From Gammaproteobacteria bacterium (GTDB lineage Bacteria; Pseudomonadota; Gammaproteobacteria; Competibacterales; Competibacteraceae), in NCBI GenBank assembly GCA_024234995.1, contig JACKNF010000012.1:27780-91779 (forward strand): a DNA stretch of 64,000 bases, written 5' to 3'. The notes beneath the pieces are model-generated. The model did not search any database and was not told the DNA's origin. It worked only from the letters and a program-made list of their open reading frames with translations. Shown here in pieces: positions 1 to 8,630 of this stretch (its first letter is position 1; each line of letters starts with the position of its first letter). The translations under genes and the position numbers were made by a program.

Positions 1-285
1 CTGCACTGTATCGCGCAGATGCAGCGCATAAATCACACCCAGCCACGAGGCAATGAGGAAAATCAGCGCGAAAATGAAACTGAGCCGATCCAGCCGTAGC
101 ATGATCAGATTCAGATCGAACAATGAAATGCTGTTGCCGGACCCGTAGTCCATGCCGCAAAGCTGGATGATGCCGAGCAACGGTAACATCAGCATGTAGA
201 CGGCGCGAACCCGTCCGCCGAGCAGTGGCGCTAGCAGACCACCTGCGATCAGGATCAGGGCGGGATTCAATCCTTCAGCGATCAT
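1..285 (-). CDS. Proton-conducting membrane subunit, MrpD/NuoN-like (partial, 3' end outside window)
   Basis: Only the first 95 codons are present; the gene runs off the left edge. The start is an ATG at 283-285 that overlaps the stop of the preceding small gene by 11 bases, so the two are translationally coupled. The N-terminus reads MIAEGLNPALILIAGG and continues as strongly hydrophobic helices, as expected for the antiporter-like subunits of Mrp/Mnh antiporters or complex I-related hydrogenases. Together with the MrpD-like gene upstream it would make an inner-membrane ion-translocating module. The exact subunit (MnhD, NuoN or HyfB type) cannot be told from this fragment. Confidence 0.7.
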   Translation of the reverse strand, partial: MIAEGLNPALILIAGGLLAPLLGGRVRAVYMLMLPLLGIIQLCGMDYGSGNSISLFDLNLIMLRLDRLSFIFALIFLIASWLGVIYALHLRDTVQ

Positions 286-550
286 AGTAATCCTCGTCTC
301 GCTTCAATATTCGACGCAGCGCCTTGGCAGATAGCACGATGAAACAGTAAGCCAGGAAGCCGAAAACGCCATAAAAAACTGGAAACGACTCCTCGAAAGC
401 AAAATGCCCATGTTTGGCATACAGCGCATCGAACAAAATGAGTCCTGCACAAGCCATGATCAATAGCCAAACCAGCTTGTTCACATTCCGCGATTCATCC
501 AGCCAGTATTTTTTGTCAGGATGATGGGCAGGAGGTGTTAGGGAGGTCAT
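275..550 (-). CDS. Small two-helix membrane protein of the antiporter cluster
   Basis: A 91-residue protein with a polar N-terminus, one hydrophobic helix near residues 26-44 (VWLLIMACAGLILFDAL) and a second near 57-75, then a basic and acidic tail (RRILKRDEDYYDR). It sits 9 bases after the MrpD-like gene and overlaps the next antiporter-like subunit by 11 bases. It is therefore very likely an accessory subunit of the same membrane complex. I do not recognise a named family. Its size would suit the small Mrp E/F/G-type subunits, but the sequence does not prove this. Confidence 0.75.
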   Translation of the reverse strand: MTSLTPPAHHPDKKYWLDESRNVNKLVWLLIMACAGLILFDALYAKHGHFAFEESFPVFYGVFGFLAYCFIVLSAKALRRILKRDEDYYDR

Positions 551-559
551 CAGCGGTCC

Positions 560-2080
560 TCAGTGGCCAGCAACCGGTGCCAGCAAGGTGTAAAGGGAGT
601 CCACATAAAAAAACAGCAACACGCAACCGAGCGCGGTCAGGCAGAGCGGTATGACGCAAGCCAGGGGCGCTTCACGGATATTGGTCCATGTGATGCTGTT
701 TTCCGCGTCTTCCTCAGCGCTCTTCCTTGTGGGGCAAAGGTTGGGATGAGAGATATCTGCTCCAGCAGCGAAAAACCCTCTGGCGGCTACCGGCAGCAAA
801 TAGGCAACATTGAGCAGCGAACTAATCAATAAGACCGCCATCATCGCCCACTGCTCGGCATCGGCAGTTCCCGCCAGCAGATACCATTTGCTCCAGGAGC
901 CGCCCAGCGGTGGCAAACCGATGATGCTCAGCGCGCCGATCAGGAATGCGCCAAAGGTAAATGGCATCACCCGGCCTAACCCGTCCATTTGGCTGATCTC
1001 CGTCTTGTGGGTGGCGGTATAAATGGCGCCGGCGCAGAAGAACAGGGTGATCTTGCCCATGGCGTGCATGGCGATCTGCATCGAGCCGCCGATGACGCCC
1101 ATCGATGTTGCCAGCGCTGCGCCCAACACCACATAACCGAGCTGGCTGACCGTGGAATAAGCCAGCCGGGCCTTGAGATTATCCTTGGTCAACGCCACGC
1201 AGGACGCCAGCAGCACGGTCAGCGCCGCGACCCACATCAGCCATTGCGAGGCGCCGGTCGCGCTCAGGAAGTCGATGCCAAAGATGTAGACCGTGACCTT
1301 CATCACCGTAAACACGCCGGCTTTCACCACTGCCACTGCATGTAGCAAGGCACTGACCGGAGTCGGTGCCACCATGGCTGCGGGTAGCCAGCGGTGAAAT
1401 GGCATCAGCGCCGCTTTGCCGATGCCAAACATGTACAGCGCCAGCAGAACCGCGACGGCGGGTCCTTCGATCTTGCCGGCCAAAATACCGCCTGGGGTGA
1501 AATCCAAGGTGTCGGCGATTGAGGCTGTCCACACAATAGCCAGCAGCAGCAGGCCGATAGACGTGCTCAACAGGATGCCCAAGTAGAGCCGCCCGGCCTG
1601 CATGGCGCTGGTATTCCCTTTGTGAGTGACCAGCGGGTAGGTCGAGAGCGTCAGAGCCTCATAAAAGACAAATAAAGTCAGTAGGTTATCGGAAAATGCG
1701 ATGCCCATCGTGCTGGCGATAGCGATCGCGAAGCAGACGTAGAAGCGAGTTTGATGGTGTTCTTGATTACCGCGCATATAGCCGATGGAATAGATCGAGT
1801 TTAGCGGCCATAACAAGGCAGCGACGCACGCAAAGGTCATGCCCAGCGGTTCTACTCTCAGTTGCAGAGATAGGCCGGGTACGAATTCCAGCAGATTCAC
1901 TGTTGGCCTTCCGCCCGCTAACACTTCCGGTAGCAGTGATAATACAGTTCCTAGTAACAACATCGATGCTAGCAGCGTCGCTAACTCACGCCGGTTGGGA
2001 TAATCCCCATTCATAGCGATGAAGAATGCACTCGCGAATGGAATAAACAACACCAGTAATAGGAGAGCCTCTGAACTCAT
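560..2080 (-). CDS. Proton-conducting transporter subunit, MrpD/NuoN family
   Basis: A 506-residue polytopic membrane protein with about 14 hydrophobic segments. It has the hallmarks of antiporter-like subunits: a membrane glutamate in FVFYEALTLSTYP, a lysine in GIGKAALMPFHRWLP and another in HAVAVVKAGVF, with LPPLGG and LAYSTVSQLGYVV further on. Family members translocate protons, sometimes coupled to sodium, in Mrp antiporters and complex I relatives. It is first of three coupled genes on this strand. Lack of MrpA/B/C/E/F/G genes inside the window means the complex type is open. Confidence 0.88.
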   Translation of the reverse strand: MSSEALLLLVLFIPFASAFFIAMNGDYPNRRELATLLASMLLLGTVLSLLPEVLAGGRPTVNLLEFVPGLSLQLRVEPLGMTFACVAALLWPLNSIYSIGYMRGNQEHHQTRFYVCFAIAIASTMGIAFSDNLLTLFVFYEALTLSTYPLVTHKGNTSAMQAGRLYLGILLSTSIGLLLLAIVWTASIADTLDFTPGGILAGKIEGPAVAVLLALYMFGIGKAALMPFHRWLPAAMVAPTPVSALLHAVAVVKAGVFTVMKVTVYIFGIDFLSATGASQWLMWVAALTVLLASCVALTKDNLKARLAYSTVSQLGYVVLGAALATSMGVIGGSMQIAMHAMGKITLFFCAGAIYTATHKTEISQMDGLGRVMPFTFGAFLIGALSIIGLPPLGGSWSKWYLLAGTADAEQWAMMAVLLISSLLNVAYLLPVAARGFFAAGADISHPNLCPTRKSAEEDAENSITWTNIREAPLACVIPLCLTALGCVLLFFYVDSLYTLLAPVAGH

Positions 2081-2512
2081 AGTGGTCTGATTCTCGGCAA
2101 TATTGCGGATTATTGACCGCCAATCGCCGGTTGATCAGGCGTATCCCTGTATGGGAGCGGCGTAGGGTCAACGTTAAAATTTAGGCTATAGCGGTCATTT
2201 CTGCATGAGATTTCGCATGTAAATTTCTCAGCAAGTTATCTTCGGAGAAAATTCAATTAATTTCATTAAATTAAGTGTGTTTTTGCATTAAAAAATAATA
2301 ACCCATTATCTATATTGTTGCATGAAATTGTTTGGCTAAGCTGGAAATCAACAACTTGGTTGACTATATATGATAATGATAAATCGAAAGAAGCCCGGTT
2401 TTTTATAAAAAATTGTCTAATTTTAATGACAAATATGGGCTTTCCCCTTCCTGGTGAGTAAGGCCAAAGCCAATGGTTCTACTCGATTTTTCACTCAAAG
2501 ATGAGGTGCTTC
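2081..2512. other. Divergent intergenic region, AT-rich
   Basis: This 432-base gap separates the minus-strand antiporter operon from the plus-strand TAXI gene. No open frame of note was seen. It is AT-rich from about 2220 to 2420 and probably holds promoters for both directions. One weak sigma-70-like candidate is listed separately. Confidence 0.6.
2283..2312 (+). promoter_or_regulatory. Weak sigma-70-like promoter candidate for the TAXI-TRAP operon
   Basis: TTGCAT at 2283-2288 and TATCTA at 2307-2312 are separated by 18 bases and lie about 200 bases upstream of the TAXI start. The match is only moderate, and such boxes arise by chance in AT-rich DNA. Confidence 0.2.
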
Positions 2513-3484
2513 ATGAAAAAGTTTGCTATTACCACCTTGACCGCAACCGCCTTCCTGCTTGGTGCAGGCGGTGTGAACGCTGCTGAGGAAAAATACGTCA
2601 CGATCGGCACCGGCGGCCAGACCGGTGTTTATTACGTCGTGGGTCAATCCATCTGTAAATTGGTTAACCGCGGCGGAGACAAACATGGCATTAAATGCAC
2701 AGCGCCATCGACGGGCGGTTCGGTTGCCAATCTAAATGCGATCCGGGCCGGTGAGCAAGATATGGGTGTGGCCCAGTCCGATCAGCAGTATAAAGCACTG
2801 AAAGGCGAGGGTGATTTCGAAGCGGCAGGACCCTTCGCGGAATTGCGCGCGGTGTTCGCAGTACATCCTGAATCCTTCACCGTAGTGGCCCGCAAGGACT
2901 CAGGCATCAAGACGTTTGACGATCTTAAGGGCAAACGGGTCAATATTGGCAATCCCGGTTCCGGCCAGCGCGCCACCATAGATGCGTTAATGAAGGAAAA
3001 AGGCTGGGATAACAGCGTGTTTCAGCTAGCCTCCGAACTCAAGGCGGCGGAGCAGTCCCAGGCGCTGTGCGACAACAAGATTGACGCTATGGTCTATGTG
3101 GTCGGCCATCCGAACGGCTCTATTCAGGAAGCGGCTTCCTCCTGCGACGCGGTTGTCGTACCTGTCACCGGTCCGGAGGTGGACAAGCTGGTGAAAACCT
3201 ATCCTTACTACGCCGTCTCCACCATTCCTGGCAAAATGTATCCAGGAAGTGACAATGATGTCAAAACCTTTGGAGTAACGGCAACCTTCGTGTCGTCCAC
3301 CAAGACGCCTGACGACACGATCTATGTGGTCGTCAAAGCTGTATTCGACAATTTCGATCGTTTCAAGAAACTGCATCCGGCCTTTGCCAATCTGGAGCCG
3401 GCGCACATGCTCAAGGACGGTTTATCCGCACCTCTGCACGAGGGCGCCGTGAAGTATTACAAAGAGAAAGGCTGGTTGAAGTAA
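2513..3484 (+). CDS. TAXI-family TRAP transporter solute-binding protein
   Basis: A periplasmic binding protein of 323 residues. I chose the ATG at 2513 rather than 2501 because it directly begins a signal peptide (MKKFAITTLTATAFLLGAGG, cleavage near VNA-AEE) and GAGGTG lies just upstream. Mature sequence features typical of TAXI proteins include YVTIGTGGQTGVYY near the start and GKRVNIGNPGSGQRAT in the middle. It captures a small substrate, often a carboxylate or amino acid, for the fused permease encoded downstream. A hairpin and a degraded copy of its own C-terminus lie between it and the permease gene. The substrate is not evident. Confidence 0.93.
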   Translation: MKKFAITTLTATAFLLGAGGVNAAEEKYVTIGTGGQTGVYYVVGQSICKLVNRGGDKHGIKCTAPSTGGSVANLNAIRAGEQDMGVAQSDQQYKALKGEGDFEAAGPFAELRAVFAVHPESFTVVARKDSGIKTFDDLKGKRVNIGNPGSGQRATIDALMKEKGWDNSVFQLASELKAAEQSQALCDNKIDAMVYVVGHPNGSIQEAASSCDAVVVPVTGPEVDKLVKTYPYYAVSTIPGKMYPGSDNDVKTFGVTATFVSSTKTPDDTIYVVVKAVFDNFDRFKKLHPAFANLEPAHMLKDGLSAPLHEGAVKYYKEKGWLK

Positions 3485-3495
3485 CCATTACCGGC

Positions 3496-3524
3496 GAGCG
3501 GGTGACTGCAAGAGTTGCCCGCTC
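3496..3524 (+). terminator. Intercistronic hairpin after the TAXI gene
   Basis: GAGCGGG at 3496-3502 pairs with CCCGCTC at 3518-3524 around a 15-base loop. No T-tract follows, so it is more likely an mRNA-stabilising or attenuating hairpin. That would favour a surplus of binding protein over permease. Confidence 0.5.
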
Positions 3525-3559
3525 ATCCGATCCCTCTTAAGCAAGGATACCGCTTACCT

Positions 3560-3712
3560 TTAGTCAAAACGGTGTTTGAAAATCTGGACAGCTTCAAGAA
3601 GCAGCACCCAGCATTTGCCGGCCTGGAGGTTGCAGATAGGGTCCAAGAGGGTCTTTCGGCGCCGCTGCACGAAGGGGCGCTACGCTACTACCGGGAAAAA
3701 GGCTGGCTATAA
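3560..3712 (+). pseudogene. Remnant of a second TAXI binding protein (C-terminal end only)
   Basis: The frame ending with the stop at 3710-3712 reproduces the last 49 residues of the TAXI protein just upstream. 34 of 49 positions are identical by hand alignment, including GLSAPLHEGA and the EKGWL end, with several substitutions. No start codon, signal peptide or N-terminal 270 residues accompany it. It is best read as the remains of a diverged tandem paralogue after deletion, or of recombination between paralogues. It is not expected to give a functional protein. Confidence 0.8.
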
Positions 3713-3823
3713 GCTGCGAGCTTGGCGAAAGCCCTATTATTTTCCATCTAATTGCTATGTATTCGTTTTCTAAGTGATTGATCCACCACCGACCCGCGCA
3801 TCCTGCTGGGAAAGGGGACCTTG

Positions 3824-6430
3824 ATGAGTGAGCAAGTTGATAAAAAATTGGTGATGTCAGAAGAGGAATTGCAGGATCTGGTAGCCGAGGCGGATACCGG
3901 CGCCCGATCGCCCAAAGGCATACCGCAGAAAATTTTGCTCGGCGTGGCTGCCGCCTGGTCGCTGTTTCAACTGTGGATCGCATCGCCCTTGCCGTTCATG
4001 ATCGGCTTTGGTGTGTTCAATGATACCGAAACCCGCTCTATCCACCTGGCGTTTGCAATTTTCCTGGCCTTTTTGGGTTATCCCGCGCTGAAACGCTCGC
4101 CGCGCCATTACATTCCTCTGCAAGACTGGGTCATGGCGCTGGTCGGCGCCTTTTGCGCAAGCTACCTATTTCTGTTCTATAACGAGCTATCGCAACGGCC
4201 CGGCGCGCCCAACACCCAGGATGTGATCGTGGCTTGTGTTGGCATGGTGCTGTTGCTGGAGGCAACGCGGCGCGCGTTGGGTCCGCCGCTGATGGTAATG
4301 GCTATGCTGTTTCTGGGTTACACGTTTGCTGGCCCCTACATGCCGTCGATCATCGCCCATAAGGGTGCTAGCCTGAACGCAGTGGTCAACCACCAATGGA
4401 TCACCACCGAAGGCGTGTTTGGCATTGCTCTCGGCGTTTCCACGAGTTTCGTGTTCCTATTCGTGCTGTTCGGGGCGATGCTGGACAAGGCAGGTGCAGG
4501 TAACTATTTCATCAAGGTGGCTTTCTCCATGCTAGGGCACATGCGTGGCGGTCCAGCCAAAGCGGCCGTTGTAGCATCGGGCCTGACCGGGTTGATCTCG
4601 GGTTCCTCCATCGCCAATGTGGTGACGACCGGAACCTTCACCATTCCTATGATGAAGCGGGTCGGGTTTTCGGCGGAAAAAGCAGGTGCCGTCGAAGTGG
4701 CTTCTTCGGTTAACGGCCAGATCATGCCGCCGGTGATGGGGGCGGCAGCGTTCCTGATGGTGGAATATGTCGGCATCTCGTATCTCGAAGTCATCAAACA
4801 CGCTTTCGTCCCAGCGATCATTTCCTATATCGCCCTGGTTTACATCGTTCATCTGGAGGCCCTGAAGGCCAATATGCAAGGGCTGCCAAAGCTTGGTGTA
4901 GTCAAACCCTGGCTGCAGCGCATCATGGGTATGTTGTTTGGGTTCATCGCCACTGCCCTCCTTGCTATGGCGGTTTATTACGGGATCGGCTGGCTGAAAC
5001 CGGCCTTGGGCGATGCGGCGGCTTGGGTGATCTCCGGGCTATTAACCCTGGTCTACGTCGCGCTGGTTTGGGTCGGTTCACGGTATCCCGTGCTGGAGCT
5101 GGACGATCCTAACGCGCCGGTGGTTCATTTGCCTGAGACGAAGCCGACAGTCATGTCTGGCTTGCACTTTATCCTGCCAGTCATCGTGCTGGTCTGGTGT
5201 TTGATGGTGGAGCGGTTGTCGCCGGGCTTATCTGCCTTCTGGGCTACCATGCTGATGGTGTTTATTCTGCTCACGCAAAGACCGATGTTTGCATTGTTTC
5301 GCGGCGAAGGCCATCTTGGCCGGGCTATTCGCCAGGGCTACGATGATCTGGTTGATGGATTGATCGCAGGCGCCCGCAACATGATCGGTATCGGTATCGC
5401 CACGGCGACGGCTGGCATTATCGTCGGTGCCGTTTCCCAGACCGGTGTCGGTCTGGTGTTGGCCGACCTGGTAGAGATTCTATCGCTTGGCAACATCTTG
5501 CTGATGTTGATCCTGACGGCGGTGCTCAGCTTGATTTTGGGCATGGGATTGCCTACTACGGCCAACTACATCGTAGTGTCGTCGCTGTTGGCACCGGTTA
5601 TCGTCACTTTGGGTGAACAGTCGGGTTTGATCGTTCCGTTGATCGCCGTCCATTTGTTCGTCTTTTTCTTCGGCATTATGGCTGATGTGACGCCGCCGGT
5701 GGGTCTGGCGTCCTTCGCTGCTGCCGCAATTTCCGGTGGCGATCCGATTAGAACCGGCGTTGTGGCGTTCGTCTACAGCCTGCGCACCGCGATCCTGCCG
5801 TTTTTGTTCATCTACAACACCGACTTATTGTTAATCAACGTGGATTGGATACACGGCATCGTTATTTTTGCGGTGGCCACCATTGCCATGCTGTTATTCG
5901 CGGCTGCCATGCAGGGCTATTTCTTTGCCCGAAGCCGGCTCTATGAATCCATTTTGCTGATGCTGATCGCCTTCACTTTGTTCCGTCCCGGTTTCTGGAT
6001 GGACATGATCTTCCCGCCTTACCAGGAACTGGCACCTGCGGAGTTAATGGCGGAAGCTAACAAGCTGGCGCCGGGTACGGAGATCCGTTTGCATATCGAT
6101 GGCACCGATGACGTCGGCAAACCGCGTAGTTTTGTAGCCGTGCTGCCGATGGGTGACGGTGCTACCGGTGAAGAACGCTTGGTAAACACCGGTCTTGAAG
6201 TGCTTGAGGAAAACGGCAAGCTCCTGGTCGATAACGTCGCTTTCGGCAGTGCCGCCCAAAAAGCTGGGCTGGCCTTCGATCAGAGCATTCACGGGGTGTT
6301 GTTGCCTCTGGATCAGCCCCGGAAGGAATGGTTGTGGATTCCGGCGTTTTGTATTCTGGCGCTGATCGTCAAATTGCAACGAGGACGCCGTGGCCGTGAA
6401 ACAACAGCAGTAGTGCCAGCTGAGGCTTAA
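3824..6430 (+). CDS. TRAP transporter fused permease (4TM-12TM)
   Basis: An 868-residue inner-membrane permease in which the small (DctQ-like) and large (DctM-like) TRAP subunits are one chain, as is usual for TAXI systems. The start ATG at 3824 follows AAGGGG with good spacing; a TTG sits one codon earlier. Conserved membrane stretches include GLISGSSIANVVTTGTFTIP and LGMGLPTTANYIV. After the last transport helices there is a hydrophilic region near residues 735-830 and a final helix, resembling the C-terminal domain (DUF3394 type) of fused permeases. It imports the solute bound by the TAXI protein using an ion gradient. A UspA gene follows after 11 bases. Confidence 0.93.
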   Translation: MSEQVDKKLVMSEEELQDLVAEADTGARSPKGIPQKILLGVAAAWSLFQLWIASPLPFMIGFGVFNDTETRSIHLAFAIFLAFLGYPALKRSPRHYIPLQDWVMALVGAFCASYLFLFYNELSQRPGAPNTQDVIVACVGMVLLLEATRRALGPPLMVMAMLFLGYTFAGPYMPSIIAHKGASLNAVVNHQWITTEGVFGIALGVSTSFVFLFVLFGAMLDKAGAGNYFIKVAFSMLGHMRGGPAKAAVVASGLTGLISGSSIANVVTTGTFTIPMMKRVGFSAEKAGAVEVASSVNGQIMPPVMGAAAFLMVEYVGISYLEVIKHAFVPAIISYIALVYIVHLEALKANMQGLPKLGVVKPWLQRIMGMLFGFIATALLAMAVYYGIGWLKPALGDAAAWVISGLLTLVYVALVWVGSRYPVLELDDPNAPVVHLPETKPTVMSGLHFILPVIVLVWCLMVERLSPGLSAFWATMLMVFILLTQRPMFALFRGEGHLGRAIRQGYDDLVDGLIAGARNMIGIGIATATAGIIVGAVSQTGVGLVLADLVEILSLGNILLMLILTAVLSLILGMGLPTTANYIVVSSLLAPVIVTLGEQSGLIVPLIAVHLFVFFFGIMADVTPPVGLASFAAAAISGGDPIRTGVVAFVYSLRTAILPFLFIYNTDLLLINVDWIHGIVIFAVATIAMLLFAAAMQGYFFARSRLYESILLMLIAFTLFRPGFWMDMIFPPYQELAPAELMAEANKLAPGTEIRLHIDGTDDVGKPRSFVAVLPMGDGATGEERLVNTGLEVLEENGKLLVDNVAFGSAAQKAGLAFDQSIHGVLLPLDQPRKEWLWIPAFCILALIVKLQRGRRGRETTAVVPAEA

Positions 6431-6441
6431 AGGAGATAATC

Positions 6442-6870
6442 ATGTATAAAGATATCTTGTTTCCTATCGACTTAAATCATGACAGCTCCTGGGTCGGTGT
6501 GTTGCCGTCCGTCGTTGAATATTGCAAAGCATTCAGCGCGCGTCTGCACGTTGTCACTGTCGTGCCCGATTTTAGCATGCCGCTGGTTGGCAGCTATTTC
6601 CCCGCCAACTTCGGCAATAAAATGGTGGACGATGCCAATAAACACCTGCACGAATTTATCAAGAAGCATGTGCCTTCTGAGGTGCATGTCCAGCATATTG
6701 TTGCCGAAGGTGTCGTGTATAAGGAAATCATCCGGATAGCCAATGAGATTGGCGCTGATCTCATTATTATGGCCTCGCACCGTCCGGAACTAGGTGATTT
6801 TTTGGTAGGTCCAAACGCTGAGCGGGTTGTCCGGCACTTCAATAAGTCCGTGTTGGTCGTCAGAAATTGA
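6442..6870 (+). CDS. Universal stress protein (UspA family) of the TRAP operon
   Basis: A 142-residue single Usp domain preceded by a strong AAAGGAGA site 11 bases after the permease stop. N-terminal MYKDILFPIDL and C-terminal SVLVVRN are typical of the family. The usual ATP-binding glycine motif (G-2x-G-9x-G-S/T) is altered: here the segment reads ASHRPELGDFLVGPNAERVV, lacking the first glycine and the G-S pair. Nucleotide binding may be lost or changed. TRAP operons often carry such a gene (TeaD with the ectoine transporter TeaABC is the known example), where it modulates transport. A similar role is inferred here. Confidence 0.9.
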   Translation: MYKDILFPIDLNHDSSWVGVLPSVVEYCKAFSARLHVVTVVPDFSMPLVGSYFPANFGNKMVDDANKHLHEFIKKHVPSEVHVQHIVAEGVVYKEIIRIANEIGADLIIMASHRPELGDFLVGPNAERVVRHFNKSVLVVRN

Positions 6871-6945
6871 GGTTATCTAGGTGCCATCCCTATGCCCTTG
6901 AATCCACCGGAATGCTGCATTGAGCGGCGGTGTGAAAACTGCTTC

Positions 6946-6989
6946 CCGCCGCCGCTGATGGAAGAGAAACTGGGATGGCGGCGGTTTTT
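6946..6989 (+). terminator. Rho-independent terminator after the TRAP operon
   Basis: CCGCCGCC at 6946-6953 pairs with GGCGGCGG at 6977-6984 and is followed by TTTTT at 6985-6989. It ends the plus-strand TRAP-usp operon and overlaps the stop codon of the convergent decarboxylase gene. Confidence 0.7.
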
Positions 6990-8283
6990 ATCTAGGCAGG
7001 CCCGATGCCTCCACCACATGATCGATGGATTGTTCTGCCCTGAGCAGTTCAAAACGTACGGTATCGTCTTCTTCGATACGGAAACCGTAGACAGCGGCGC
7101 CGGGGAGGCTGTTGTACTGGAAAGGCGTTGAAAAATAATAGGCCCCGGTGTCGTGGGCCAGGATGAAATCCCCCGGTTCGAGCAGCGGCAGCGGGCGCTC
7201 ATGGGCGATGATGTCGCCGGCGAAGCAGCATGGACCCGCTACATCCTGCGGAATTTTCCTGCCCCGCTTGAACCGGCCTTGCGCGTCGAAAGCGCTCAGG
7301 CGGATGGCCCACATCTCCGGCAAGAACACCGTGCGCGCCGCGACCTGCGCCCCGGCATGCGTGATAGCGATATGCCGGCCGCCGCTGGTCTTGGTGTACT
7401 CCACACGGGCGGCGATGAAGCCGTTCTTGGCCACGACCGACCGTCCGAACTCGGTAATCACCCGATAGGCTCCCGAAAACAGCGCAGGCGCGCGAGCACG
7501 CAGAAGCGCGGCGTATTCGTCATAGCCCGGTGTGAACGCGTCGCTGGCAAAATTGACCGGCAACCCTCCACCGATATCGAGCACCTGCACCTGCTGGTGT
7601 CCCGCAGCGGCATTGATCTCCTCCGCGAAAGCCACCGCCTTGGCAACCCCGCTGGCAATGAGTTCGAGCGAGCAGCCTTGCGAGCCGACGTGAGTATGCA
7701 CGCCGGTCAACCACGGTCGTTCGATGTAGGCTTGAATCAGCCGGGTTCGCTGGCCCGCATCCTCCAGCGGGATGCCGAATTTCGAAGTCCGGGTGGCGGT
7801 GCTGGTGGCGGCGATAGCGCCGGTCCCGACCTGCGGGTTGATGCGCACACCGATCTCAGAATTCGACGTCAAGGTGGCCATCAACGCGGTCACCCGCTCC
7901 AGTTCCTGGAAGTTATCGATATTTAGCGCGACTCCATGCCGCAACGCCTGTTCAATTTCTTTAAGCGTTTTGGCGGGGGAGTCGAGCACGATTTCATGAG
8001 GCAGAAAGCCAGCCCGGCAAGCTTGAGCGAATTCGCCAGGGCTAGCGACCTCGCATCCCATCCCGCACTTGCGCAGCAGTGCGAGCACTTGGTGCAGGCA
8101 ATTGGCTTTGACTGCGAAGGCATGGGTGAAGTGATCGTCAAATGCAGCTCGCAGACGGGCCACGGTCTTTTCGATGCCGCCGATGTCGATAAACGCCGCC
8201 AGCAGGTGCTCTTCGCCCAGCAGCCCGCGTGCGATAGCCGCCTGCATCACGGTTTCCTTACGGGGGGATATATCGTCGTTCAC
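6988..8283 (-). CDS. PLP-dependent decarboxylase, ornithine/diaminopimelate type (fold III)
   Basis: A 431-residue alanine-racemase-fold decarboxylase. The PLP lysine lies in FAVKANCLHQVL. Other motifs are the phosphate-binding GGGLP, HVGSQG, the conserved ITEFGRSVV, and a C-terminal DTGAYYFSTPFQYN. The GPCCFAGD segment holds the cysteine that binds substrate across the dimer. I prefer the GTG at 8281-8283 as start because AAGGAA precedes it with proper spacing; a TTG lies 9 codons upstream. It decarboxylates a basic amino acid or a related compound, and the substrate cannot be read from sequence. It converges on the TRAP operon and faces away from the hydratase operon. Confidence 0.85.
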   Translation of the reverse strand: MNDDISPRKETVMQAAIARGLLGEEHLLAAFIDIGGIEKTVARLRAAFDDHFTHAFAVKANCLHQVLALLRKCGMGCEVASPGEFAQACRAGFLPHEIVLDSPAKTLKEIEQALRHGVALNIDNFQELERVTALMATLTSNSEIGVRINPQVGTGAIAATSTATRTSKFGIPLEDAGQRTRLIQAYIERPWLTGVHTHVGSQGCSLELIASGVAKAVAFAEEINAAAGHQQVQVLDIGGGLPVNFASDAFTPGYDEYAALLRARAPALFSGAYRVITEFGRSVVAKNGFIAARVEYTKTSGGRHIAITHAGAQVAARTVFLPEMWAIRLSAFDAQGRFKRGRKIPQDVAGPCCFAGDIIAHERPLPLLEPGDFILAHDTGAYYFSTPFQYNSLPGAAVYGFRIEEDDTVRFELLRAEQSIDHVVEASGLPR

Positions 8284-8630
8284 GGCGGATTCCTTATCGG
8301 TTGCTGGCAATAGGTTTTGGCCGCCGATGAGGCAGAAATGGGTGCGGGAGCGTCATGCCGTGTCCGCTCCAGTCTCAAAAAGGGCGGCCTTCATTTTGTC
8401 CATGCTAAGACTACCCGGATAGGCCTTAGATCCCCAGCTCTTTGCTGGCTGGCAGCAAGAGGCAGGTTCCACAGTGCAAACGGTTCCGCCCGTAAAAAAA
8501 GAACATATTTGCATTTTTAAAAAATAAAGAACAAAAGTATTTACATGAAAATAAATTTATGTATACTTCAATAAAATACAAATGTACTTTTTTATTATTC
8601 AATGATACTTACATAACTATTCATGAGCCA
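8284..8630. other. Divergent regulatory region, AT-rich toward the hydratase gene
   Basis: This 347-base gap holds no convincing gene. The last 130 bases are strongly AT-rich and carry repeated ATGTA/ACTT-type motifs (listed separately), suggesting an operator-promoter region for the operon starting at 8631. Confidence 0.6.
8535..8614. promoter_or_regulatory. Repeated operator-like motifs upstream of the hydratase operon
   Basis: Four related words occur in 80 bases: AAGTATTTACAT (8535-8546), ATGTATACTT (8559-8568, inverted orientation), ATGTACTT (8582-8589, inverted) and GATACTTACAT (8604-8614). Such a cluster of direct and inverted half-sites just before a start codon suggests binding sites for a regulator. 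The RpiR-family protein encoded at the operon's end is the obvious candidate. Confidence 0.4.

Noticed and set aside
989..1345. A 118-codon plus-strand open frame inside the antiporter gene
   Set aside because: It is a shadow of the minus-strand MrpD-like coding sequence; the protein is rich in R, H, Q and A and has no family features.
2340..2460. Terminator or riboswitch in the leader of the TAXI gene
   Set aside because: Only weak pairing between GCCCGG and other short words; no conserved fold visible.
8559..8630. Upstream start of the first hydratase at 8559
   Set aside because: The extra 24 residues come from the AT-rich operator region and lie before the family's usual N-terminus.
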